From NCBI RefSeq assembly GCF_013031405.1, contig NZ_WPZY01000003.1, positions 310,001-374,000 of the forward strand: 64,000 bases of DNA. The letters run 5' to 3'. The DNA comes from Ruegeria sp. HKCCD8929 (lineage in GTDB: Bacteria; Pseudomonadota; Alphaproteobacteria; Rhodobacterales; Rhodobacteraceae). The notes beneath the pieces are model-generated. The model saw only the letters and a program-made list of their open reading frames with translations. It did not search any database and had not been told where the DNA came from. The translations under genes and the position numbers were made by a program. Of the stretch, positions 57,273-64,000 are shown one piece after another. Numbering within the stretch: the stretch's first letter is position 1; each line of letters opens with the position of its first letter.

Positions 57273-57637
57273 TCGTTGCGGGATTCGGGTTTTCGTCCGC
57301 TGCCACGGCGGCCAGCCTGATCGACGCCTATCACGCAGCAGCGGGCGGGCATCCCGTGACGGCGTTGGCCACGGCTGAGGACAAGGCCACCCACCCGGCC
57401 TTCACCGATCTGGCCACCCGGCTTGGCCTGACCGTTCATCCCGTTTCCGAGGCCGCGCTTGAAGCCGTGGAGCCCGTGACCCGATCCTTGCGCAGCCTTA
57501 AGGAACGTAACACCGGTAGCGTCGCCGAGGCCGCTGCTCTTGCCGCAGCCGGACCGGGTGCGCGGCTGGTTTCCACCCGACATATGTCGACCGACCGCCT
57601 TGCCACCTGCGCGGTCGCCACAGGAGAACAGACATGA
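57269..57637 (+). CDS. cobE: Cobalamin biosynthesis protein CobE (CbiG C-terminal type)
   Basis: 122 aa small CobE/CbiG_C-domain protein. Conserved [13 protein letters not shown] at the N-terminus, [16 protein letters not shown] and [16 protein letters not shown] at the end. The precise role in the aerobic pathway is not established. ATG overlaps cobL stop; the stop overlaps the cobM start. Confidence 0.9.
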   Translation: MIVAGFGFSSAATAASLIDAYHAAAGGHPVTALATAEDKATHPAFTDLATRLGLTVHPVSEAALEAVEPVTRSLRSLKERNTGSVAEAAALAAAGPGARLVSTRHMSTDRLATCAVATGEQT

Positions 57638-58428
57638 CCGTTCATTTCATCGGTGCCGGACCGGGTGCCGCCGACCTGCTGACCCTGCGCGGGCGCGACA
57701 TCATCGCGTCCTGTCCGGTCTGTCTCTATGCAGGCTCGCTGGTGCCCGAGGAAATTCTGGGCCACTGCCCAGAGGACGCAAAGATCGTCAACACCGCACC
57801 GATGGATCTGGATCAGATCATGGTTGAGATCGAGGCCGCGCATGAGGCAGGTCACGACGTGGCGCGGCTGCATTCGGGCGATCTGTCGGTCTGGTCGGCG
57901 ATGGGTGAACAGATCCGGCGCCTGAAGGCAATGGGCATCCCGGTCAGCGTGACGCCCGGCGTGCCCTCCTTTGCCGCCGCCGCAGCGGCGCTTGGCACCG
58001 AACTGACCCTGCCCGGCTTGGCACAATCAGTGGTGCTGACCCGCACGCCGGGGCGCGCCTCGTCCATGCCCGAGGGCGAGACGCTGGACAACTTCGCCCG
58101 CACCGGCGCGACACTGGCGATCCACCTGTCGATCGGAAATCTGGGCAAGGTGATCGCCGATCTGACACCGCATTATGGCGCGGATTGTCCCGTAGCGGTG
58201 GTCTATCGTGCCAGTTGGCCGGATGAGCGGATCATTCGCGCCACGCTGGCCACGCTGAAGGAGGTGCTGGACGAGAGCATCTCGCGCACCGCGCTGATCA
58301 TGGTGGGGCCGGCGCTGGCGGGCGAAGGCTTCGACGAGAGCTGCCTCTATTCCAAGACTTATGACCGCCGCTACCGCCCGCAGAGCGCGGACAGTCCTTG
58401 GTCGAGTTGGAGCCATGGTGATGACTAA
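57634..58428 (+). CDS. cobM: Precorrin-4 C11-methyltransferase CobM
   Basis: 264 aa SAM methyltransferase. [30 protein letters not shown] and [14 protein letters not shown] are the TP-methylase signatures of CobM/CbiF. ATGA overlap with cobE; the 3' end overlaps cobB by 8 bp. Confidence 0.96.
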   Translation: MTVHFIGAGPGAADLLTLRGRDIIASCPVCLYAGSLVPEEILGHCPEDAKIVNTAPMDLDQIMVEIEAAHEAGHDVARLHSGDLSVWSAMGEQIRRLKAMGIPVSVTPGVPSFAAAAAALGTELTLPGLAQSVVLTRTPGRASSMPEGETLDNFARTGATLAIHLSIGNLGKVIADLTPHYGADCPVAVVYRASWPDERIIRATLATLKEVLDESISRTALIMVGPALAGEGFDESCLYSKTYDRRYRPQSADSPWSSWSHGDD

Positions 58429-59737
58429 TCCGCAGGGCCTTTTGATCTCCGCACCCTCTTCGGGGACGGGCAAAACCACCGTCATGCTGGGTCTGCTGCG
58501 TGCGCTGGCCGAGGACGGGCTGGCCGTACAGCCGTTCAAAAGTGGGCCGGATTACATTGACCCGGCCTTTCACCGGGCAGCAGCGGGACGGGCCTCGTTT
58601 AATCTGGACAGCTGGGCAATGGGCGAGCCGCTGATGAACGCAATTTCGGCCCAAGCCGAAGGCGCGGATATCGTGGTGGCCGAGGGCTCGATGGGTCTGT
58701 TTGACGGTGTCGCCAAGCCGGGTGAGCTGGGTCACGGGTCGAGCGCCGAGACTGCTCTGCGCATGGGCTGGCCGGTGGTGCTGGTGCTGGATGTCGGCGG
58801 TCAGGCGCAGTCGGCAGCGGCCACGGCGCTGGGGTTCCGGATGTACAACCCGGATCTGCCCTTTGCCGGGGTAATCCTGAACCGCTGCGCCAGCCCGCGT
58901 CATGAGCGCCTGACCCGGCTGGGCATGGAGCGCGCGGGTCTGCCCGTGCTGGGCGTGCTGCCGCGCCGGGGCGATCTGACACTGCCCGAGCGGCATCTGG
59001 GTCTGATCCAGGCGGTCGAGCATCCCGATCTGGAAAGCGCGATTGCCAGGTATGCGGCGTTTCTACGCGAGCATGTGGATCTGGAAGCGATCAAGCTGGC
59101 GGCCTCCTCAAGCCCCAAGGGGTCGTCGTCGGTCGCGCTGCCGCGGCCACCGGCCCAGCGGATCGCATTGGCGCGGGACGCAGCGTTTTCCTTTACCTAC
59201 CCGCATCTGCTGGAGGGCTGGCGTGCGGCAGGGGCGGAGATTCTGCCGTTTTTACCGCTGGCCGATGAGGCCCCGGCGGCAGATGCCGATCTGGTCTGGC
59301 TGCCCGGCGGATATCCAGAGTTGCATGCAGGCACCCTGGCGGCGGCAGAGAGCTTTCTGACCGGTCTGCGCAAACATGCCGAGACCAAACCGGTTCATGG
59401 CGAGTGCGGCGGCTACATGGCGTTGGGCGATGTGCTGATCGACAAGGACGGGACCCGACACAAGATGGCCGGGCTGCTCGGGCTGGTGACGTCCTATGAG
59501 AAGCGCAAGTTCAATCTTGGCTACCGCAAAGCGCATCTGACCGCACCGATGCCGGGGTTCGATACGGGTACGGCTCTGCGCGGGCACGAGTTCCACTATT
59601 CCTCGATCATCGACCAGCCAGATGCGCCGCTCGCGCGGGTCTTCGACGCCGAAGGCGCCGAGGGGCCGCAAACGGGATCGGTGCGCGGCAATGTGACCGG
59701 AACCTTCTTTCACCTGATCGCCGAGGCCAGCCAGTGA
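58421..59737 (+). CDS. cobB: Hydrogenobyrinic acid a,c-diamide synthase CobB
   Basis: 438 aa ATP- and glutamine-dependent amidotransferase. The dethiobiotin-synthetase-like N-terminus carries [12 protein letters not shown] (10-21); the C-terminal GATase carries the nucleophile Cys in [12 protein letters not shown] and a late HEFHYSS. ATG at 58421 chosen; GTG 58418 and ATG 58415 also in frame, nearer the GGAG. Overlaps cobA (GTGA). Confidence 0.95.
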   Translation: MTNPQGLLISAPSSGTGKTTVMLGLLRALAEDGLAVQPFKSGPDYIDPAFHRAAAGRASFNLDSWAMGEPLMNAISAQAEGADIVVAEGSMGLFDGVAKPGELGHGSSAETALRMGWPVVLVLDVGGQAQSAAATALGFRMYNPDLPFAGVILNRCASPRHERLTRLGMERAGLPVLGVLPRRGDLTLPERHLGLIQAVEHPDLESAIARYAAFLREHVDLEAIKLAASSSPKGSSSVALPRPPAQRIALARDAAFSFTYPHLLEGWRAAGAEILPFLPLADEAPAADADLVWLPGGYPELHAGTLAAAESFLTGLRKHAETKPVHGECGGYMALGDVLIDKDGTRHKMAGLLGLVTSYEKRKFNLGYRKAHLTAPMPGFDTGTALRGHEFHYSSIIDQPDAPLARVFDAEGAEGPQTGSVRGNVTGTFFHLIAEASQ

Positions 59738-60462
59738 GCGGGTTCGTTTCGTTTATCGGCTCCGGCCCGGGCGATCCGGAACTGCTTACGCTCAAGGCGG
59801 TGGATCGGTTGCAAAAGGCCGATGCGGTGCTGTTCGATGACCTGAGCAGTGGGCCGATCCTGACCCATGCGCGGGACGAGGCCGATCTGGTGGGCGTCGG
59901 CAAGCGCGCGGGCCGCCCCTCGCCCAAGCAGGACCACGTGAGCCGGTTGCTGGTGGACTATGCACAAACCGGCGCGCAGGTGGTGCGTCTGAAATCCGGC
60001 GATGGCGGATTGTTCGGACGGCTGGAGGAAGAACTGATAGCTCTGCGCGACGCCGGGATCGAGTACGAGATCATCCCCGGTATTCCATCCGCCGTTGCAG
60101 CGGCGGCAGCGGCCGGCATTCCGCTGACCCGGCGCCTGACCGCGCGGCGGGTGCAGTTCGTCACCGGCCACGACATCAGCGGTAAACTGCCCGAGGACCT
60201 TAACCTGCCCGCGCTGGCCGATCCCGGCGCCACCACCGTCGTCTTCATGGGCAAGAGCACCTTTCCGCTGTTGGTCGAGGCGCTGCACGCCCACGGCCTG
60301 CCGTTCGACACTCCGGCGCTGATGGCGGAATCGGTCTCGACCCCCGACCAGACCTTGCACCGTGCTACCGTCGGGGCGCTGGCCGAGAAGCTGAGCGACG
60401 AGATCGGCTCCGCCCCGGCCCTGATCCTCTATGGCCCACTTGCGGAGTTCGGGGATGTATGA
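59734..60462 (+). CDS. cobA: Uroporphyrinogen-III C-methyltransferase CobA
   Basis: 242 aa SAM methyltransferase giving precorrin-2, first committed step. IGSGPGDPELLTLKA (8-22), GVGKRAGRPSPKQD, LKSGDGGLFGRLEEE and PSAVAAAAAAGIPLTRR are the SUMT signatures. It stands alone, with no siroheme CysG fusion. GTG start overlapping the cobB stop. Confidence 0.96.
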   Translation: MSGFVSFIGSGPGDPELLTLKAVDRLQKADAVLFDDLSSGPILTHARDEADLVGVGKRAGRPSPKQDHVSRLLVDYAQTGAQVVRLKSGDGGLFGRLEEELIALRDAGIEYEIIPGIPSAVAAAAAAGIPLTRRLTARRVQFVTGHDISGKLPEDLNLPALADPGATTVVFMGKSTFPLLVEALHAHGLPFDTPALMAESVSTPDQTLHRATVGALAEKLSDEIGSAPALILYGPLAEFGDV

Positions 60463-61198
60463 GCTGAACCTGATCGGCATCGGCACCGGCAACCCGGATC
60501 ACGTGACCTTTCAGGGCGCGCAGGCGATCCGGGCGGCGGACCTGATCCTGATCCCTCGCAAGGGCGAGAACAAGGCGGATCTGGCGGGGCTGCGTGAGGA
60601 GATCATCGCGCAGGTGACCGAGACCACCCCACAGATCGCCTATTTCGATATCCCCAAGCGCCGCGCTGAGGATGGCTATCTGCGCGGGGTGGACGAATGG
60701 CATGACTCCATCGCGCTGCGCTGGCAGGAGGCGATTGCGGCGCACAGCCAGGCGAAACAGGTGGCTCTGCTGATCTGGGGCGACCCGTCGCTCTATGACA
60801 GCTCCTTGCGAATCGCCTCGCGACTGGAACCGCAGCCGAAGACGAAGGTGGTTCCCGGCATCACCGCGTTGCAGGCGCTGACGGCGGCGCATGCGATCCC
60901 GATCAACGAGATCGGCGCGCCTTATCTGGTGACCACCGGGCGGCGTATCCGGGACGAGGGCTGCCCCGCAGGCGTTGAGAAACTGGCCGTGATGCTGGAT
61001 GGCGAGTGCTCGTTCCAGAGCCTGCAAATGGACGACTACGACATCTGGTGGGGCGCATATGTGGGAATGAAGGAAGAAATTCTGATCCACGGCCCGCTGG
61101 CCGATGTGGCGCAACGGATTCTCGACACCCGGGCGCAGGCGCGGGCCGACCACGGGTGGATCATGGATATCTACCTGCTCAAAAAGCGCGGGAATTGA
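60455..61198 (+). CDS. cobF: Precorrin-6A synthase (deacetylating) CobF
   Basis: 247 aa SAM methyltransferase that methylates C1 and removes acetate. IGIGTGNPDHVTFQGAQAI at the N-terminus and LIWGDPSLYDSSLRIA in the middle. CobF is specific to the aerobic pathway. The ATG has GGAG eight bases upstream and overlaps cobA by 8 bp; last gene before the second riboswitch. Confidence 0.95.
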   Translation: MYELNLIGIGTGNPDHVTFQGAQAIRAADLILIPRKGENKADLAGLREEIIAQVTETTPQIAYFDIPKRRAEDGYLRGVDEWHDSIALRWQEAIAAHSQAKQVALLIWGDPSLYDSSLRIASRLEPQPKTKVVPGITALQALTAAHAIPINEIGAPYLVTTGRRIRDEGCPAGVEKLAVMLDGECSFQSLQMDDYDIWWGAYVGMKEEILIHGPLADVAQRILDTRAQARADHGWIMDIYLLKKRGN

Positions 61199-61253
61199 CT
61201 CAAGAGGTCGCAAATGACGATTGCGCCGAGGGGTGTATCGCGGCTAAATGGGC

Positions 61254-61438
61254 GGGTCTGGTCCTGCCGGAGCAATCCGGATGCTAAGAGGGAATTGGGT
61301 GCGGGCGCGCAAGCGTTCAAAGCCCAAGCCGCCCCCGCGACTGTAAGCGGTGAGCCCCTGTTCAACCAGCCACTCCCGGGCCCAACCGGGGGGAAGGCGA
61401 ACAGAGGCACCGACCCGCGAGCCAGGAGACCTGCCAGG
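61254..61438 (+). ncRNA. Second adenosylcobalamin riboswitch
   Basis: Contains GGTCCTGCCGGA, the AGAGGGAA segment, GCCGCCCCCGCGACTG (61329-61344), AGCCACTCCC, and the B12 box GAGCCAGGAGACCTGCC (61419-61435). It sits upstream of cbtB-cbtA and controls cobalt uptake separately from the biosynthetic operon. Confidence 0.93.
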
Positions 61439-61488
61439 CGTAAAATGAAACACCGGCCGTCGGGTGCGGCGGCTTAGGAGGACATGAA

Positions 61489-61656
61489 ATGACGACCAAA
61501 ACGATCAAGGCATCCGCGGCAGGTACCTTTGCTCCTGTTCTGTTTGCTGTGGTTCTGGGCCTGGGGGTCATCACCCTGACCGGCCATGTTCAGGCATCCG
61601 CCCTGCATGACGCCGCTCACGACGTGCGCCACGCAACCGGCTTTCCCTGCCACTGA
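61489..61656 (+). CDS. cbtB: Cobalt transporter subunit CbtB
   Basis: 55 aa. One membrane helix (about 15-33) and a C-terminal histidine-rich tail (HDAAHDVRHATGFPCH) that can bind cobalt, the family hallmark. AGGAGG lies 7 bases upstream of the ATG. Paired with cbtA 3 bp downstream. Confidence 0.93.
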   Translation: MTTKTIKASAAGTFAPVLFAVVLGLGVITLTGHVQASALHDAAHDVRHATGFPCH

Positions 61657-61659
61657 CCC

Positions 61660-62352
61660 ATGTTCAGTCGTATTCTGACCAGCGCGTTGTTCGCTGGCGC
61701 TGCAGCAGGGTTGATTGCCGCCCTGCTGCAGCTGGTTTTTGTGCAGCCCGTTCTGCTTCACGCCGAGCTTTATGAGTCCGGTGAGCTTGTGCATTTCGGA
61801 GGTGAGGCGATTAGCGCCCATCCCGAGCTGCCCGGGTTCAACGCCATGCGCGACGGGCTGAGCATCGTCTTCACCATGCTGACCTATACCGGCTATGCGC
61901 TGGTCATGGTTGCGCTGATGTCGATGGCAGAACGTCAGGGCCACGCGGTCAACGCGCGCTCGGGCCTGCTCTGGGGTCTGGCCGGGTTCATCACCTTCCA
62001 CTTCGCGCCCGGCCTGTCGCTGGCGCCCGAGGTGCCGGGTGTCGCCGCCGCTGATGTGGCCGTGCGCCAGATCTGGTGGACCGCAACGGTGGCCGCCGCC
62101 GGGATCGCCATGTGGCTGATCGCCTTTGGCGGCAATCTGGTAAGCTACCTGATCGCCGCCGCACTGCTGCTGGCCCCGCATCTGATCGGCGCGCCCGAGC
62201 CCGACAGCTTCTCGGGTCCGGTGCCGACCGAGATCGGCGCGCTGTTCGCCGCGCGCGCCTTTGGCATCGGCATGGCAGCCTGGGTTCTGTTGGGCACATT
62301 TGCCGGATATTTCTGGCAATCCGAAAGCGCCCGGGCCGAAGCCGCAGCCTGA
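61660..62352 (+). CDS. cbtA: Cobalt transporter subunit CbtA
   Basis: 230 aa membrane protein with about five to six helices and the conserved first helix region LLQLVFVQPVLLHAELYE. CbtA with CbtB is a predicted B12-regulated cobalt importer. Directly downstream of cbtB and followed by a strong terminator. Confidence 0.94.
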   Translation: MFSRILTSALFAGAAAGLIAALLQLVFVQPVLLHAELYESGELVHFGGEAISAHPELPGFNAMRDGLSIVFTMLTYTGYALVMVALMSMAERQGHAVNARSGLLWGLAGFITFHFAPGLSLAPEVPGVAAADVAVRQIWWTATVAAAGIAMWLIAFGGNLVSYLIAAALLLAPHLIGAPEPDSFSGPVPTEIGALFAARAFGIGMAAWVLLGTFAGYFWQSESARAEAAA

Positions 62353-62367
62353 TCCGACCTGCATGAT

Positions 62368-62401
62368 CCCCGCCGGGCCCGTCCCGGCGGGGTCTTTCTT
62401 T
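62368..62401 (+). terminator. Rho-independent terminator after cbtA
   Basis: CCCCGCCGGG/CCCGGCGGGG perfect ten-bp stem, CCCGT loop, followed by TCTTTCTTT. It lies 15 bp after the cbtA stop, so the downstream gene needs its own promoter or readthrough. Confidence 0.88.
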
Positions 62402-62416
62402 GTCCAAGGAACAGAT

Positions 62417-62908
62417 ATGTCCCGCTCACTCGCACTCTTCGCCATAGGCCTCGTCTTCGGCGGCGGCGCCGGTTTCGTGATCGCCGCAGGCAACGGCGTC
62501 ACCTTCGATGGCCATGACCACTCCGACCCGTCCCAGCACGGCGGCAGCGCCGAAGCCGCCGCCCACGACCACTCCACCGCCGTCAACCTGCCTGCGGGCG
62601 AGGACGCGCCGGGCCTTCAGATCGACGTGATCAAGGACCCGATGGCTGGATGGAACCTGCACGTGATGCCGCAGAATTTCCGGTTCTCGCCCGAGAACGC
62701 CTCAAGAACCGACATCCCTGGGGAAGGCCACGCGCACATCTACGTCAACGGCACCAAGCTGGGTCGGCTCTACAGCAACTGGTATCACCTGACCAACCTG
62801 CCCAAGGGCGAGGTCGAGATCGAGGTCTCGCTGAATGCCAACAGCCACAGCCCGCTGATGGTGGACAATGTGCCCGTCGCGGTCTCGACGACGATTCAGG
62901 TGGACTGA
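62417..62908 (+). CDS. Histidine-rich membrane-anchored hypothetical protein
   Basis: 163 aa. An uncleaved or signal helix (about 5-27) is followed by a His/Asp/Ser-rich stretch (HDHSDPSQHGG...HDHSTA, 33-54) and a beta-rich domain with WNLHVMPQNFRFSP, EGHAHIYVNG and NSHSPLMVDN. The histidines suggest periplasmic metal binding, plausibly cobalt. AAGGA ribosome binding site; the 3' end overlaps the convergent gene by 13 bp. No named family recognised. Confidence 0.75.
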   Translation: MSRSLALFAIGLVFGGGAGFVIAAGNGVTFDGHDHSDPSQHGGSAEAAAHDHSTAVNLPAGEDAPGLQIDVIKDPMAGWNLHVMPQNFRFSPENASRTDIPGEGHAHIYVNGTKLGRLYSNWYHLTNLPKGEVEIEVSLNANSHSPLMVDNVPVAVSTTIQVD

Positions 62909-63255
62909 AGCGCAGGTACCCTCGCCCGCAGACACTCCCGAAGCCGCCCGCAGGGCCGGGCGTCTTCGATCCAGCCTGCCGGGGCATCCAGGTAGGTCCG
63001 GCAGGTCGCCGCGATGTCGGTGGCATCGGCCACCGGATCGAGCCCTGAAAACACATATGACGCCATTCCCTGCCCCTGCAGCGCCAACGAGACCGGCCCG
63101 GCGCAGGCACTGAAACAGGCGTGATCGCCAAGCTCCACTTGCCCATCCAGCCCGACGTCGGCCAGCGCATCGGTCACCGCCTTCCGCTCGGCAGCACGGT
63201 CCCGCGCACCGGTACAGCTTGCACACAAGAGCAGTCGAATTCTGGAGTTGGGCAT
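62896..63255 (-). CDS. Second DUF1636-like cysteine protein
   Basis: 119 aa from the ATG of MPNSRIRLLLCASC; longer frames are noncoding-looking. It resembles the protein at 47348-47722: LLLCASC matches LLVCTTC, and HACFSACAGPVSLALQG aligns with the second cysteine cluster. Cysteines at the C-terminus (RPCGRLREC) are an addition. Convergent with the histidine-rich gene at the end of the cobalamin locus. Confidence 0.8.
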   Translation of the reverse strand: MPNSRIRLLLCASCTGARDRAAERKAVTDALADVGLDGQVELGDHACFSACAGPVSLALQGQGMASYVFSGLDPVADATDIAATCRTYLDAPAGWIEDARPCGRLRECLRARVPALQST

Positions 63256-63314
63256 GCCGGGCCTGATCCTCTGTTGGCCTCGCGTTGTGACTGCTTCGGA
63301 ACCAGAGCGCAAGC

Positions 63315-64000
63315 TCAACCGGTCATATCCACCGCTTCGCGCCGCAGTGCTGCGAGGAAGCCATCGACCGGCGGCGACAGCGCCACCGATTTCCGCATCG
63401 ACACCCCCACCGGGCCAATCGGAATGGGGACCATCCAGTTCACTTGGCGCAGAAGACCGGCCTCGATATCCCGTGTCGGTACATGGGCGGGCATGATGGC
63501 CAGCATATCGGAAGACACCAGCAGGCTGCGATTGGTCAGGTACGAAACCGATTCGACCGGGAATCGCGGCGCATCGCCGCCGGCGGTGGCAAAGATCTGG
63601 TCCAGTTGGCGACGCAGCGTGGTCTCGGCGGGCGGCAGGATCCACGGGTAGGCCATCAGGTCGGCCAGTTCCGGCGCGGGAAGATCATGCGCCGGGTGCC
63701 CGGCCCAGGCAACACAGATCACCTGCTCGTCGAACAGGCGTTCCTGCACGATTTCGCTGCGGTGGCGGTGCACCGGCAGGCGGCCCACGACCAGATCGAC
63801 CTCGCCCGCGCGTAAGGCAGGCATCAGCACCTCGTTCGTCCCTTCGACCAGCTTGACTACCAGTTCGGGCTTTTCGGTCAGCAGGCGTTGCATCACCCGG
63901 GGCAGGAACTCGGCCGAGGCGGCCAGCAACGTGCCCACGACCACGCGCCCGCCATTGCCTTCGTTCAGGTCGTCAAGCTCCTGCGCGGCATGCGAAATCT
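63315..64000 (-). CDS. LysR family regulator, C-terminal part (5' end beyond window)
   Basis: The visible C-terminal part of a LysR effector-binding domain: VVVGTLLAASAEFLPRVM, then VEGTNEVLMPALRAGEVDLVVGRL, the pattern of the GbpR/PcaQ type. The frame is open to base 64000, and the DNA-binding domain is outside. It ends 60 bp before the start of the DUF1636-like gene; a link to cobalamin is not evident. Confidence 0.88.
   Translation of the reverse strand, partial: ISHAAQELDDLNEGNGGRVVVGTLLAASAEFLPRVMQRLLTEKPELVVKLVEGTNEVLMPALRAGEVDLVVGRLPVHRHRSEIVQERLFDEQVICVAWAGHPAHDLPAPELADLMAYPWILPPAETTLRRQLDQIFATAGGDAPRFPVESVSYLTNRSLLVSSDMLAIMPAHVPTRDIEAGLLRQVNWMVPIPIGPVGVSMRKSVALSPPVDGFLAALRREAVDMTG

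Overview
The window reads as a chromosomal segment of a marine Rhodobacteraceae (Roseobacter group) alphaproteobacterium. The reasons are high GC, dense operons with 4-bp ATGA/GTGA start-stop overlaps, frequent GTG/TTG starts, a heterotetrameric sarcosine oxidase operon, Tad-type minor pilins, an aerobic (late cobalt insertion) cobalamin pathway with CobN/CobG/CobF, and an AT-rich intergenic motif present in at least three places. The genus assignment is inference. I see no insertion sequence, prophage, integrase or CRISPR array.

Layout. 1-6165 (minus): soxB-soxD-soxA (sarcosine oxidase, soxA cut by the window edge) behind an NAD(P)-type glutamate dehydrogenase with its own terminator. 6490-9314 (plus): three Tad-type secreted or minor pilin proteins, one with a von Willebrand A domain. 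9311-16332: a small membrane protein, pirin, a TetR regulator with a perfect palindromic operator, a small lipoprotein, then hom (homoserine dehydrogenase), glpX, recJ and tRNA-Glu. 16465-21032 (minus): a polyamine-type ABC transporter whose second permease has an unusual extra membrane helix and tail. 21466-30426 (minus): a probable amine/aldehyde utilisation run: DeoR regulator, inositol-phosphatase-like (HisN), Na/Pi symporter, N-formylglutamate amidohydrolase-like, glutamine-synthetase-like, aldehyde dehydrogenase, iron alcohol dehydrogenase and a DMT exporter.

30564-39371: a one-carbon cluster with two tandem FAD-oxidase/GcvT fusions on minus, and a divergent LysR regulator, a pyrrolysine-free MttB-like methyltransferase and a class III aminotransferase on plus. 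Together these look like a demethylation route for an N-methylated compound of unknown identity, feeding methylene-THF, the same product class as the sarcosine oxidase at the left end. 39598-44894 (plus): a four-gene envelope cassette. It comprises a secreted VWA protein with six exact 88-residue repeats, a secreted caspase-fold peptidase, and two coiled-coil lipoproteins. This is my best candidate for an undescribed system.

44891-46961: a beta-hydroxyacid dehydrogenase divergent from a GcvA-like LysR regulator, with twin perfect palindromes between them. 47050-62908: the cobalamin locus, namely AdoCbl riboswitch, DUF1636 protein, cobW, cobN, cobG, cobH, cobI, cobJ, cobK (opposite strand), cobL, cobE, cobM, cobB, cobA and cobF, then a second riboswitch, cbtB, cbtA (cobalt uptake) and a histidine-rich anchored protein. 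62896-64000 (minus): a second DUF1636-like protein and the 3' part of a LysR-family regulator.
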